A stretch of 38,554 bases of DNA from Phenylobacterium sp. (GTDB lineage: Bacteria; Pseudomonadota; Alphaproteobacteria; Caulobacterales; Caulobacteraceae). This document shows, one piece after another, positions 8,693 to 16,759 of this stretch. Below the pieces are notes generated by a model that did no database searches, had not been told where the DNA came from, and saw only the letters and a list, made by a program, of their open reading frames with translations. The stretch is from assembly GCF_030697305.1 (NCBI RefSeq), contig NZ_JAUYQL010000006.1, positions 1-38,554 of the forward strand. The letters run 5' to 3'. The translations under genes were made by a program, and so were the position numbers. How positions within the stretch are numbered: position 1 is the stretch's first letter; each line of letters begins with the position of its first letter.

Positions 8693-9673
8693 GTGCATGT
8701 GCTGGACGACATCCTCGCCTCGTTGCGCTTTAGCGGCGGCGTCGTTTTCGACGCCGTGACGCACGGCGACTGGTGCCTGGTTTCGCAGTTCCGCCCGGAG
8801 GATTGTGCGCCCTACTTCCCGGTGCCAGGGCGGATCATCTCCTACCACTATGTCCGCAAGGGCGTGCTCTACACCCAGATCCCCGGCCAGGAGGTCGTCG
8901 AGCTGCGCGAGGGGTCGATGGTCATGTTCCCGCGCAACGACGTCCACCACCTGTTCACGCGCCCAGGCCAAACCCCGACCGATATCGCCCAGTACGTCAC
9001 TCCGGGCGCCGGCGGCGCGCTCAACGCCATCGCCATGGATTTCGGCGGCGAGGAGGCGTCGCTGTTCTGCGGCTGGCTAGGGGTGATCAACGGGGCCCAT
9101 CCCCTGCTCGACGCGCTTCCGCCGTTGCTGCTGGTCAAGCGCGACGACTACGCGGCCGACTGGATCGCCAGTTCGCTCAGCGTCGCGGCCAGAGACTGGA
9201 GCTCTAGTCCCGCCATGGTGGCGAAGATCTCCGAGCTGTTCTTCGCCCAGGCCGCGCGGCGCTATGCCGACAGCTTCGGAGAGGGCCAGGGCGGCTGGCT
9301 CGCCGGACTGCGGGATCCGGCGGTGGCCCGTGCGCTCTCGGTGATTCACGCGCGCTACGCCGACGACCTGGACGTGGACACCCTGGCGCGGGAGGCGGGC
9401 GTATCGCGCACCGTGCTGGGCGAGCGCTTCGGACGGCTGCTGGGTGAACCGCCGATGCGCTACTGCGCCCGCTGGCGCATGCAGGTGGCGGTGAGCCGGC
9501 TTCTGGACGGCGACGGAGCCGCCGCGGCCATCGCCCCCGACATCGGCTTCAGCTCCGAAGCCGCCTTCAACCGCGCCTTTAAGCGGGAGTACGGCGAACC
9601 CCCCGCCGCCTGGAAGCGCCGGGTCGATGCGGAGACCGATCTTGCCCGGGTCGCGCACGCGGCGGACGCCTAG
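8693..9673 (+). CDS. AraC-family transcriptional regulator with cupin sensor
   Basis: 326-aa regulator. The N-terminal half is a cupin-type ligand domain (residues about 5-190, with YHYVRKGVLYTQIPGQEVVEL and GSMVMFPRNDVHHLF). The C-terminal about 100 residues form the double helix-turn-helix of AraC/XylS proteins (LDVDTLAREAGVSRTVLGER, then IAPDIGFSSEAAFNRAFKRE). The start is a GTG at 8693 (GTG 8699 is possible). The cupin type resembles regulators that activate adjacent catabolic or oxidoreductase genes. The next gene, a methyltransferase 103 nt downstream, has its own ribosome site. The inducer is unknown. Confidence 0.92.
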   Translation: MHVLDDILASLRFSGGVVFDAVTHGDWCLVSQFRPEDCAPYFPVPGRIISYHYVRKGVLYTQIPGQEVVELREGSMVMFPRNDVHHLFTRPGQTPTDIAQYVTPGAGGALNAIAMDFGGEEASLFCGWLGVINGAHPLLDALPPLLLVKRDDYAADWIASSLSVAARDWSSSPAMVAKISELFFAQAARRYADSFGEGQGGWLAGLRDPAVARALSVIHARYADDLDVDTLAREAGVSRTVLGERFGRLLGEPPMRYCARWRMQVAVSRLLDGDGAAAAIAPDIGFSSEAAFNRAFKREYGEPPAAWKRRVDAETDLARVAHAADA

Positions 9674-9776
9674 GCGAGCGCCCGGCGTTCTGGTCAATCA
9701 TTCCGGCTGCGCGGCCATATCTCGCCGCCCGGCGCCGGAGGTATCAGACGCGCCAACGTTTCAAGGAGCATCTGAC

Positions 9777-10586
9777 ATGAACGCGAACAAGGCCCTGTGG
9801 GAAAAGGGCGACTTCACCCGACTGGCCGCCACCATGCGTGAGAGCGGCGACGAACTGATCGCAGGCCTGGATGTCCGCCCTGGCATGGACGTCCTCGACC
9901 TGGGCTGCGGCGACGGCACCACCGCCGTGCCGAGCGCCCGTCGCGGCGCGAAGGTCAGGGGCGTGGACATCGCCTCGAACCTGGTAGCGGCCGGCCAGGC
10001 GCGGGCCCGGGCCGAGGGTCTGACGAACCTCTGCTTCCAAGAGGGCGACGCCGCCAGCCTGGACGTGATCGCCGACCAGAGCGTCGATCTGGTGGTCAGC
10101 ATCTTCGGCGCGATGTTCGCCCCGCGGCCTTTCGACGTGGCGCGCGAGATGGTCCGCGTGACGCGGCCGGGCGGGCGCATCGTCATGGGCAACTGGATCC
10201 CGGGCGACCCGACGCTGGTGGCCAGCATTCTTAAGATCAGCGCCGCCTACACGCCCCCGCCGCCAGAGGGGTTCATCAGTCCGGTGACTTGGGGTGTCGA
10301 GGCCAATGTCCGCGAGCGCTTCGGTGCAGCAGGCGTGGCGGCCGAGCGCATCCAATGCGAGCGCGCGACCTACACCTTCCGCTACCCCGGCGCGCCGGCC
10401 GCGTTCCTGGGTCTGTTTCGCGACTACTACGGGCCGACCATGAACGCCTTCGAAGCCGCCGAGCGGGATGGACGGCGAGCGGACCTGCAAGCGGAACTCG
10501 AGCAGTTGTTCGAGAGCCAGAACCGCGGGGACGCCGATCGCACGGAAATCCCGGCCGCCTACCTGAAGGTCACCGTCTCGACCTGA
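9777..10586 (+). CDS. Class I SAM-dependent methyltransferase
   Basis: 269-aa methyltransferase of the UbiE/methyltransf_11 type. Motif I is VLDLGCGDGTTAVPSARRGA, with GVDIA as the acidic end of strand 2. SVDLVVSIFGAMFAPRPFDV and RVTRPGGRIVMGNW are motifs II and III. The ATG at 9777 has AAGGAG (9763-9768) at ideal spacing. The substrate is not predictable. It could be controlled by the upstream AraC protein. It ends before a long hairpin shared with the convergent VOC gene. Confidence 0.9.
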   Translation: MNANKALWEKGDFTRLAATMRESGDELIAGLDVRPGMDVLDLGCGDGTTAVPSARRGAKVRGVDIASNLVAAGQARARAEGLTNLCFQEGDAASLDVIADQSVDLVVSIFGAMFAPRPFDVAREMVRVTRPGGRIVMGNWIPGDPTLVASILKISAAYTPPPPEGFISPVTWGVEANVRERFGAAGVAAERIQCERATYTFRYPGAPAAFLGLFRDYYGPTMNAFEAAERDGRRADLQAELEQLFESQNRGDADRTEIPAAYLKVTVST

Positions 10587-10607
10587 CCGGCGGCGATGTA
10601 TGAAGCG

Positions 10608-10656
10608 CTGAGGTCGACCGGCCGGCGCGGGTTCGCGCCGTCCGGTCGATCCTCAG
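10608..10656. terminator. Bidirectional hairpin between methyltransferase and VOC gene
   Basis: Outer arms 10608-10621 and 10642-10656 pair over 14 bp with one bulged base. An inner stem (10624-10629 with 10634-10639) closes a GGTT loop. It overlaps the stop codon of the minus-strand VOC gene and begins 21 nt after the methyltransferase stop, so it probably ends both convergent transcripts. Confidence 0.55.
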
Positions 10657-11081
10657 AAGGTGATCGTCACGCTGGGCGCGGAGCGCTTCGCCTCGCCGTG
10701 ATAGACGGCCTCGATGTTGTTGCCGTCGGGGTCCAGCACGAAGGCCGCATAGTAGCCGGGGTGGTACGGCCGCTCGCCCGGCGCGCCGTTGTCGGCTCCG
10801 CCGTGCTTGATCGCGGCCGCGTGGAAGGCGTCGACCGTGGCCCGGTCGGCCGCCTGGAACGCCAGGTGATGGCGCCCGGTCAGCTTGCCCTGCGCCGCCG
10901 CGCTGCCGGCCGACGATACGAACAGTTCGTCGACCCAGAAATAGTCGTCCGCCTCGCCGCCGATCGGCACGCCCAGGACGTCCAGCACCGCTCCGTAGAA
11001 GCGCCGGGTCGCGCCGAGGTCCTTCACGACGAGCTGGATGTGATCGACCAACCGGCCGCGATGCAGTTCCTGGGTTTCCAT
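10653..11081 (-). CDS. VOC-fold (glyoxalase-like) protein
   Basis: 142-aa single-domain VOC protein. VDHIQLVVKDLGATRRFYGA gives the first betaalphabeta unit with the metal-ligand His, and GRHHLAFQA supplies another His. YYAAFVLDPDGNNIEAVYHG gives the terminal Glu. It resembles lactoylglutathione lyase/fosfomycin-resistance relatives, but the substrate cannot be assigned. The start at 11081 follows CGGAGAT. It lies downstream of ada on the same strand with a 65-nt gap, so it might be read through from the ada promoter. Confidence 0.9.
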   Translation of the reverse strand: METQELHRGRLVDHIQLVVKDLGATRRFYGAVLDVLGVPIGGEADDYFWVDELFVSSAGSAAAQGKLTGRHHLAFQAADRATVDAFHAAAIKHGGADNGAPGERPYHPGYYAAFVLDPDGNNIEAVYHGEAKRSAPSVTITF

Positions 11082-11146
11082 CCGGGATCTCCGAGAGCAA
11101 GCAAGGTGAGAAAACCCCTGCGCCGGCGACGCGGTTCCCGCGCCGC

Positions 11147-12205
11147 TCAGGCCGCCGCCCGTTCGCGGTCCAACAGTGCGCGCTTGCGCTCGACGCCCCA
11201 GGCGTAGCCCGAGAGCGCGCCGTCATTGCGCACCACCCGGTGACAGGGGATCGCCACCGCCAGCTTGTTCGCCGCGCAGGCCTGGGCCACCGCGCGCACG
11301 GCCTTCGGTCGGCCGATCCGCGCCGCGACATCGGCGTAGCTCACTGTCTCGCCGGCCCGGATCTCGCGCAACGCCGCCCACACCCGCTGCTGGAAGGCGG
11401 TGCCGCGGATGTCCAGCGGCAGGTCGACGCCCAGGCCCGGCGCCTCGACCAGGCCGACCACCTGGGCCACCAGGCCCTCGAAATCGTCGTCCGCCCCGAT
11501 CAGCTCGGCGCGCGGGAAGCGGTCTTGCAGGTCGCGGGCGAGCGCATCGGGATCGTCGCCCAACAGGATGCAGCAGACGCCCTGGTCGGTCGCCGCCACC
11601 AGGATCGCGCCCAGCGAAGTCTCACCGATGGCGAAGCGGATCGCGGTGCGCTCCCCGCCCTTGCGGTAACGGGTTGGCGTCATACCCAGCAACCCCGCCG
11701 ACTGTTCGTAGAAGCGGCCGCCTGAGTTGAAGCCGGCGTCATAGATCGCCTGGGTCACGGTGTCGGAGCGGCCCAGCTCCTCACGCACCCGCCGGCTGCG
11801 GTGGGCGTCGGCGTAGGCCTTGGGGGTCACGCCGGTGACCGACTTGAACACCCGGTGGAAGTGAAAGCGGCTCATGCCCGCGGCTTGGGCCAGGTCCTCG
11901 AGGTTCGGCGGGGTCTCGGCCGCCTCGATGGCGCGGCAGGCCAGCGCGATGGTCGCGGCGTGGCGTTCGTCCTGCGACGCGCCGGTGGGCCGGCAGCGCT
12001 CGCAAGGGCGGAACCCTTGCGCCTGCGCGGCCTCGGCGGTGTCGTGGTAGGCGACGTTCTCGCGTCTCGCCGCCTTGGACGGGCACGAGGGACGGCAAAA
12101 GATCCCCGTGGTGCGCACGGAATAGAAGAACTGGCCGTCGGCCTCGCGGTCCTTGGCGACCACGCTGGCCCAGCGGGCGTCATCGGCGGTCGTATGGGCA
12201 AGCAT
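11147..12205 (-). CDS. ada: Ada: DNA methylphosphotriester/O6-methylguanine repair protein and activator
   Basis: 352-aa full-length Ada. The N-terminal zinc domain has the Cys4 set C37, C41, C68 and C71; by family knowledge the first one accepts methyl from phosphotriesters and switches Ada into an activator. An AraC-type HTH follows (about 85-182). The C-terminal O6-alkylguanine transferase has AIPCHRVV with acceptor C321. The start at 12205 has AAGGAGG. It removes alkyl groups in suicide reactions and, once methylated, induces its own regulon. An Ada-type element lies 56-80 nt upstream. Its C-terminal domain closely resembles the neighbouring stand-alone ogt. Confidence 0.96.
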   Translation of the reverse strand: MLAHTTADDARWASVVAKDREADGQFFYSVRTTGIFCRPSCPSKAARRENVAYHDTAEAAQAQGFRPCERCRPTGASQDERHAATIALACRAIEAAETPPNLEDLAQAAGMSRFHFHRVFKSVTGVTPKAYADAHRSRRVREELGRSDTVTQAIYDAGFNSGGRFYEQSAGLLGMTPTRYRKGGERTAIRFAIGETSLGAILVAATDQGVCCILLGDDPDALARDLQDRFPRAELIGADDDFEGLVAQVVGLVEAPGLGVDLPLDIRGTAFQQRVWAALREIRAGETVSYADVAARIGRPKAVRAVAQACAANKLAVAIPCHRVVRNDGALSGYAWGVERKRALLDRERAAA

Positions 12206-12260
12206 TGAAGCCTCCTTAGAAGAGTATGACGCCATGCTGGACCGCCGTCGCGGCCTCGAA

Positions 12261-12285
12261 ACTCCGTCGCTTGCTTTCAAACTCC
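12261..12285 (-). promoter_or_regulatory. Ada-type operator upstream of ada
   Basis: On the minus strand this 25-bp element reads AGT-TTGAAA-GCAA, then AGCGA and CGGAGT. It shares GAAAGCAAG-N3-CGGAGT with two other copies in the window. The A-box/B-box layout matches the AAT-N6-GCAA pattern known for E. coli Ada, with AGT for AAT. Its B box ends 66 nt before the ada ATG. Confidence 0.75.
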
Positions 12286-12345
12286 ATATAAGGCCGGCGG
12301 AGCGTTTCGCAGGCCTCGGAGCGTGACCGCAAGCTGAGAACGGCA

Positions 12346-12867
12346 TCACGCCACGGCCTCGAGGTTGATCAGCCGACGCTTGCGCTCCACGCCCCAGCGG
12401 TAACCGGAGATCGAGCCGTCGGCCTTCACCACCCGATGGCACGGGATGGCGACGGCGATCGTGTTGGCCGCACACGCGGCGCCAACCTCCTGGGCGGTGG
12501 CCGCCACGGGCAGCGTTCTGGCGATGGCGCCATAGCTGCGCGTCTCGCCCGACGGGATCGCCTGCAGCGCCGTCCACACCGCCCGTTGCAAGTCCGATCC
12601 GCGCAGGTCGAGCGGCAGGTCGGTCCCCAGGTGCGGGGCCTCGACCAGCGCAGCGGCCTTAGAGATGATCTGCGCCATCCCATCCTGGTCCTGGGTCAGG
12701 TTCGAGCCGGGGAAGGCCGCCTTCAGGTCACGCGACAACCGGGTGCGGTCGCCGCCCATGAAGATCGCTGCGACGCCGCGGGCGCTGGCGGCCACCAGGA
12801 TGGTTCCCAGTTCGGTGTCGCGGTAGCCGAACCGCAATGCGTCGCGGGAGGGGGTCTGCATGTTCAT
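12346..12867 (-). CDS. ogt: Methylated-DNA--[protein]-cysteine S-methyltransferase
   Basis: 173-aa O6-alkylguanine-DNA alkyltransferase with an N-terminal ribonuclease-like domain and a C-terminal DNA-binding/active-site domain (AIPCHRVV, acceptor C143, then [12 protein letters not shown]). ATG 12867 follows AAGGG; ATG 12861 is an alternative. It aligns along its length with the C-terminal half of the adjacent Ada, sharing DLPLDLRG, the ACAAN helix and the active site, so the pair may come from a local duplication. It lacks the Ada sensor and HTH domains. An Ada-type element lies just upstream, implying induction by alkylation. Confidence 0.95.
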   Translation of the reverse strand: MNMQTPSRDALRFGYRDTELGTILVAASARGVAAIFMGGDRTRLSRDLKAAFPGSNLTQDQDGMAQIISKAAALVEAPHLGTDLPLDLRGSDLQRAVWTALQAIPSGETRSYGAIARTLPVAATAQEVGAACAANTIAVAIPCHRVVKADGSISGYRWGVERKRRLINLEAVA

Positions 12868-12923
12868 GACCAGGGCCCTTCGTCTGTTGACGAGCGACCA
12901 TCGTCGACGGTCTCCAGTCCCGA

Positions 12924-12948
12924 ACTCCGCGCCTTGCTTTCGAATTCG
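12924..12948 (-). promoter_or_regulatory. Ada-type operator upstream of ogt
   Basis: On the minus strand it reads AAT-TCGAAA-GCAA, then GGCG and CGGAGT, an exact AAT-N6-GCAA match. The B box ends 67 nt before the ogt ATG, almost the same spacing as at ada. It is oriented back to back with the copy at 12959, with 10 bp between them. Confidence 0.75.
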
Positions 12949-12958
12949 CATCGCCTTC

Positions 12959-12983
12959 GGAATTTGAAAGCAAGGGCCGGAGT
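12959..12983 (+). promoter_or_regulatory. Ada-type operator facing the rarD gene
   Basis: On the plus strand it reads AAT-TTGAAA-GCAA, then GGGC and CGGAGT. The match is exact, as at ogt, but it points the other way. The B box ends 68 nt before an ATG at 13041, the start of a short leader frame coupled to the rarD GTG at 13070. This suggests that the permease unit belongs to the alkylation response. Confidence 0.7.
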
Positions 12984-13016
12984 GTCGGCGCCCCCGCGTC
13001 TCTCCACCCTGCCCGC

Positions 13017-13073
13017 ATGCAATCTGAAGAGGACGCCGAGATGTCGAACGAGGACCGGGGGATGCGCACGTGA
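13017..13073 (+). CDS. Short leader frame coupled to rarD
   Basis: An 18-codon frame (MQSEEDAEMSNEDRGMRT), whose internal ATG at 13041 has an AGAGGA site and would give 10 codons. Its TGA overlaps the rarD GTG start in a GTGA arrangement. The spacing of ATG 13041 from the Ada element equals that at ada and ogt, so ribosomes probably load here and pass to rarD. It may be only a coupling device. Confidence 0.4.
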   Translation: MQSEEDAEMSNEDRGMRT

Positions 13074-13987
13074 CCGCTCAGCAGAAAGCGGCCGGCGACG
13101 ACCAGCGCACGGCGCTGGCGGTCGGGGCGGGCTGTTACGTCATCTGGGGCCTTCTGCCCCTTCTCTTCCAGTACCTGAGCCGCGGCCACGTCGGCCCGTG
13201 GGAGATCCTCGCCCACCGCACGCTGTGGGCGATCCCCGCCGCTGGCGTGTTCGTGCTGCTGGCGCGCCAGCAGTCGCAGGTGGCCGCGGTCCTGCGTCAG
13301 CCCAAGGTGCTGGGCATGCTGGCTCTGTCGGCGTTCCTGATCAGCGTGAACTGGGTGGTGTTCATCATCGCCGTGAACACCGGCCGAGTCCTAGACACCA
13401 GCCTCGGCTACTTCATCACCCCGCTGTTCAACATCGCCTCGGGCGCGCTGCTGCTGCGCGAGCGCCTGGACCGCTGGTCCCTCGTCGCGATCGGACTGGC
13501 GGTGATCGGCATCGCCCTGCAAACGATGGCGCTAGGCCACCTGCCGATCTTCTCGATCCTGCTGGCGCTGAGCTTCAGCAGCTATGGCCTGGTCCGCAAG
13601 CGGGTCGCCGCGGACGCCCAGACCGGCCTGTTCATCGAGTGCCTGATCATCGGCGCGATCGGCCTGATCTACGTCGTCAACGTCGAGCAATCGGGCGCCG
13701 GCCACTTCCTGGGCGACAACGGCGTCACGTTCGCCCTGCTGTTCTCCGGCCTGATCACTGCCCTGTCGCTGGTGATGTTCTCCTGGGCCGCGCGGCGCAT
13801 CCCCCTGTCGGCGATCGGCTTCCTGCAGTTCATCGCGCCGTCGATCACCTTCTTCATGGGCCTCGCGCAGGGCGAAGCCTTCACGGCGCTACGGGGCGCA
13901 TCATTCTCGTTCATCTGGGCGGGCGCGGCGGTGTTCCTTTGGGGCGCGTGGCGACGTGGCCGCAAGCCAGCGCTGGCGCCAGCCTGA
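13070..13987 (+). CDS. rarD: RarD-type EamA-family permease
   Basis: 305-aa inner-membrane protein with about ten hydrophobic segments, in the drug/metabolite transporter superfamily. The N-terminus has YVIWGLLPLLFQYL and a PWEILAHRTLWAIP segment typical of RarD. LDTSLGYFITPLFNIASG (near residue 110) and PLSAIGFLQFIAPSITFFMG (near 245) are family signatures. The GTG start at 13070 overlaps the leader frame stop. Substrates of RarD proteins are poorly defined; it was named for chloramphenicol resistance in Pseudomonas. The Ada-type element upstream and the AlkD gene downstream tie it to alkylation damage. Confidence 0.9.
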   Translation: MTAQQKAAGDDQRTALAVGAGCYVIWGLLPLLFQYLSRGHVGPWEILAHRTLWAIPAAGVFVLLARQQSQVAAVLRQPKVLGMLALSAFLISVNWVVFIIAVNTGRVLDTSLGYFITPLFNIASGALLLRERLDRWSLVAIGLAVIGIALQTMALGHLPIFSILLALSFSSYGLVRKRVAADAQTGLFIECLIIGAIGLIYVVNVEQSGAGHFLGDNGVTFALLFSGLITALSLVMFSWAARRIPLSAIGFLQFIAPSITFFMGLAQGEAFTALRGASFSFIWAGAAVFLWGAWRRGRKPALAPA

Positions 13988-14004
13988 ACCACGCCGCCGA
14001 AACC

Positions 14005-14047
14005 AAGAGGCCGCCCTCCCGTGAGCTTGCGGGACGGCGACCTCTTT
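14005..14047 (+). terminator. Hairpin terminator after rarD
   Basis: 17-bp stem with two mismatches (14005-14021 with 14030-14046), an 8-nt loop and a short T stretch. It starts 17 nt after the rarD stop and ends 32 nt before the AlkD gene, so it should end, or at least reduce, rarD transcription before that gene. Confidence 0.6.
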
Positions 14048-14078
14048 GCCTCTATTGCGGCCAAAGCGGAGCGAGCTG

Positions 14079-14753
14079 ATGACCGTCACTGAGGCGCTGG
14101 CGAAACTCGAGGCCCTCGGGAACGAGAAGGTCCGCAAGCTCGACATCCGCAACGGCGCCGACGCGCGGCAGTTCGGCGTCAAGCTGGGCGACATCCGCGC
14201 GCTCGCCAAACAGGCCAAGGGCGATCACGACCTCGCCATGGCCCTATGGGAGACCGGCAACCTCGACGCGCGGCTGCTGGCCATCCTGTGGATGAAACCC
14301 AAGGCGCTTTCGCCCACCGACCTCGACGGACTGGTGCGTTCGAACGCGGTGATCCAGGCCTGCGACTGGCTCAACGCCTACGTGGTCAAGGTACATCCCG
14401 AAAAGGAGGCCCTGCGCCGCCAGTGGATGGAGAGCGACCACCCGATCGCCGCGCGCGCCGGTTGGAGCCTGACCGCCGAACGGATCGCGAAGGACGCCGG
14501 CGACCTCGACCTGGCGGCCCTGCTGGACAGGATCGAGCGCGAGCTTGCCGGCGCCGCACCGCAGCCGCAGTGGACGATGAACATGGCGCTGGCCAACATC
14601 GGCATCCACCACGCCGCGCACCGGGTTCGCGCGTTGGCCATCGGGGAAACCCTGGGCGTCTACCGCGACTATCCGACGCCGCCGGGATGCACCTCGCCCT
14701 TCGCCCCGCTGTGGATCGGCGAGATGGTCAAGCGCCAGAACGTCAGGGCCTGA
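14079..14753 (+). CDS. AlkD-like DNA alkylation repair glycosylase
   Basis: 224-aa all-helical protein of the DNA alkylation repair (HEAT-repeat) family, which excises 3-methyladenine and 7-methylguanine from DNA. Family stretches seen are QFGVKLGDIRALAKQAK (residues about 29-45), LWETGNLDARLLAILWMKP, DWLNAYVVKVHP and a QWTMNMALANIGIHH segment late in the chain. The Trp and Asp residues of AlkD-type active sites are plausibly among these. ATG 14079 is chosen because the longer frame runs into the terminator. It completes the local set of alkylation repair genes (ada, ogt, rarD). No Ada-type element was seen directly before it. Confidence 0.87.
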   Translation: MTVTEALAKLEALGNEKVRKLDIRNGADARQFGVKLGDIRALAKQAKGDHDLAMALWETGNLDARLLAILWMKPKALSPTDLDGLVRSNAVIQACDWLNAYVVKVHPEKEALRRQWMESDHPIAARAGWSLTAERIAKDAGDLDLAALLDRIERELAGAAPQPQWTMNMALANIGIHHAAHRVRALAIGETLGVYRDYPTPPGCTSPFAPLWIGEMVKRQNVRA

Positions 14754-14825
14754 GCGCGCCCGCGCCTGAGCAGTGAGGGTCACGCCGGCGAGCTGGATCG
14801 TCGCCCCAAAGCCGCCTTGCCCCGG

Positions 14826-15308
14826 TCAGCCGCGGCGCGCGGCCTCGATCTTCGCCACGTCGATCCTGCCCATGGTCATCATCGCCTCGAACACCCGCTT
14901 GGCCACCGCCGGGTCAGGATCGGTGATGCCCTCGAGGAGCTGTCGCGGCGTGATCTGCCAGGAGAAGCCCCAGCGGTCCTTGCACCAGCCGCACTCGCTC
15001 TCTGCGCCGCCATTGCCGACGATGGCGTCCCAGTAACGGTCGGTTTCAGCCTGGTCCTGCGTCTCGACCACGAAGGACACCGACTCGTTCGGCTTGAACG
15101 CGGGACCGCCGTTCAGCCCCATGAACGGCGCGCCCAGCACGGTGAACTCCACCGTCAACTCCGCGCCCTTCTGGCCGTCGGGGTAGTCGCCCGGCGCCGC
15201 CATCGCCGAGCCCACATGGCTGTCAGGAAAGACGCTGGCGTAGAACTCCGCCGCCTTGCGCGCCTCGCCATTGTCGAACCAAAGACAGTTGGTCATCTTG
15301 CCAGCCAT
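14826..15308 (-). CDS. PhnB-like VOC superfamily protein
   Basis: 160-aa protein of the PhnB/3-demethylubiquinone methyltransferase-like VOC group. Seen are CLWFDNGEARKAAEFYASVF, VEFTVLGAPFMGLNGGPAF, an EVETQ-like SFVVETQDQAETDRYWDAIV stretch, and CGWCKDRWGFSWQITPR, a hallmark of this group. Despite the name these are not methyltransferases; most lack a proven role. The start at 15308 follows GGAGGAAGACG. It is the first of three minus-strand accessory genes (reading right to left they end with this one) and converges with the AlkD gene. Confidence 0.9.
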   Translation of the reverse strand: MAGKMTNCLWFDNGEARKAAEFYASVFPDSHVGSAMAAPGDYPDGQKGAELTVEFTVLGAPFMGLNGGPAFKPNESVSFVVETQDQAETDRYWDAIVGNGGAESECGWCKDRWGFSWQITPRQLLEGITDPDPAVAKRVFEAMMTMGRIDVAKIEAARRG

Positions 15309-15374
15309 CGTCTTCCTCCATGTCGGGTCCGGGTCTGAACGCCGGTCGTCGCGAGCCGGTTCACCGCCGCGCGA

Positions 15375-15905
15375 TCAGGTCGGGACGTAGGTGAGCCTGA
15401 TCACGTCGTCGCCGATCACCTCGTTCGCCGCCAACCGGAGCGGCGGACGGGCCCCGGCGAAGAAGGGCGCGCCGCCGCCCAGCACCACCGGGTGCATGTA
15501 GAGCCGGTACTCGTCGATCAGACCAAGGTCGGTCATGGTCCGCGCCAGGTCCGGCCCGGAGACGGCGATCTCTCCGTCCAGTCGGGCCTTCAGCCCGCGG
15601 ACCGCCGCCTCCAGGTCGCCGTCGACCAGGGTGGCGTTGGGGCCGACGGACTTCAGCGTGCGCGAGACGACCCATTTCGGTTGCTTTCGCCACGCCGTCG
15701 CGAACTCACGCCGCTCCGGGTCCCACGCGGGATCGTCCTCATCCCAGTAGCGCATGATCTCGTACATCCGCCGGCCGTAGATGCTGCCGGCCAGGTCGCG
15801 CACCTGCTCGATCCAGTGACGAAACACCGCCGCGTCGGGCGCAAACGCCGTGTGGTCGACGTAGCCGTCCAACGACTGGTTCATGCCGAACACCAGCTTC
15901 GCCAT
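15375..15905 (-). CDS. Dihydrofolate reductase / RibD C-terminal family protein
   Basis: 176-aa protein of the RibD_C fold. It starts MAKLVFGMNQSLDGYVDH and contains GSIYGRRMYEIMRYWD and WVVSRTL. It then has EIAVSGPDLARTMTDLGLID, the NADPH-binding region of the fold, followed by EYRLYMHPVVLGGGAPFF. Such stand-alone proteins are usually NADPH-dependent reductases of unknown substrate rather than true DHFR or riboflavin enzymes. The stop of the upstream hydrolase is 48 nt away on the same strand, so the three minus-strand genes here may form one unit. Confidence 0.9.
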   Translation of the reverse strand: MAKLVFGMNQSLDGYVDHTAFAPDAAVFRHWIEQVRDLAGSIYGRRMYEIMRYWDEDDPAWDPERREFATAWRKQPKWVVSRTLKSVGPNATLVDGDLEAAVRGLKARLDGEIAVSGPDLARTMTDLGLIDEYRLYMHPVVLGGGAPFFAGARPPLRLAANEVIGDDVIRLTYVPT

Positions 15906-15953
15906 CAGCCTCGCTCAATCTGCTGCAAACTGCGCCATCGGGCCTTCGGAGCC

Positions 15954-16724
15954 TTATTTGACGCCACTGGCCGCCTTTTCGATGATCGCGGCGACCGCCT
16001 TGGGGTTGGATACATAGATCGCATGGCTGCCCGGGACCTCGACAATGGTCGATCCCGCCCGCTTGGACATCGCCTGCTGGGCTGGCAGCGGGATCATCTT
16101 GTCGTCGGCGACCTGCAGGTACCAGCTGGGCTTGGATTTCCAGGCGGGCTCGGTGATCTGTCCGCCGACCGCCTCGAGGCCCCACGCAATCTGGGAGTCG
16201 GCCATGAAGGCCGCCGTCTTCGGATCGACGTCGGCGGCGAACGCGGCCGGGAACTTGGCCTTGTCCAGCGACAGGAAGCCGTTCTTCGGCGGCAGGATGG
16301 GCGGGACCGGCGCGCCTGGCGGCGGGTTGGCGATCAGGCTGTTGACCGACTCGCCCTTGTCCGGCGCGAAGGCGGTGATGTAGACGAGCGCCGCTACATT
16401 GGGGTTCGTACCGGCCTCGGTGATCACCGCGCCGCCGTAGGAATGCCCGACCAGCACGACCGGGCCGCCCTGGGCGTCCACAACGTCGTTCGTCGCCGCG
16501 ACGTCGCCGGCCAGCGACAGCGTCGGGTTCTGGACGATGCTGACGTTGAAGCCGTCCTTCTTCAGGATGTCGTAGACCCCGCGCCAGCCCGAGCCGTCGG
16601 CGAACGCGCCATGGACGAGCACCACGTTCTTGATGGGAGCTGCGGGAGCCGCCTCTGCAGGCGCGACGCTCAGCACCAGCAACAGAGCGCCGACCGACGC
16701 GGACAGACTGCGCAACATCGTCAT
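15954..16724 (-). CDS. Secreted alpha/beta hydrolase
   Basis: 256-aa hydrolase with a Sec signal peptide (hydrophobic core about residues 5-20, likely cut after AEA). The mature part is a small alpha/beta fold: VVLVHGAFADGSGW (oxyanion loop), the nucleophile elbow GHSYGG with S95, and a late PGSHAIYVSNP that supplies the catalytic His. It resembles the salicylate esterase/AB-hydrolase group. It probably acts in the periplasm on a small ester or lactone. The start at 16724 follows GGGAGAGACGAC. Confidence 0.9.
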   Translation of the reverse strand: MTMLRSLSASVGALLLVLSVAPAEAAPAAPIKNVVLVHGAFADGSGWRGVYDILKKDGFNVSIVQNPTLSLAGDVAATNDVVDAQGGPVVLVGHSYGGAVITEAGTNPNVAALVYITAFAPDKGESVNSLIANPPPGAPVPPILPPKNGFLSLDKAKFPAAFAADVDPKTAAFMADSQIAWGLEAVGGQITEPAWKSKPSWYLQVADDKMIPLPAQQAMSKRAGSTIVEVPGSHAIYVSNPKAVAAIIEKAASGVK

Positions 16725-16759
16725 GTCGTCTCTCCCTCTGATCGGTCAGGCCGCCCGAC

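Noticed and set aside
9627..9776. Upstream extension of the methyltransferase frame
   Set aside because: It overlaps the AraC gene in another frame and lacks family similarity; ATG 9777 has an ideal ribosome site.
12436..14079. Long plus-strand open frame (547 codons) across ogt and rarD
   Set aside because: It runs antisense to ogt and out of frame through rarD; its translation is rich in Arg, Pro and Gly and has no family features.
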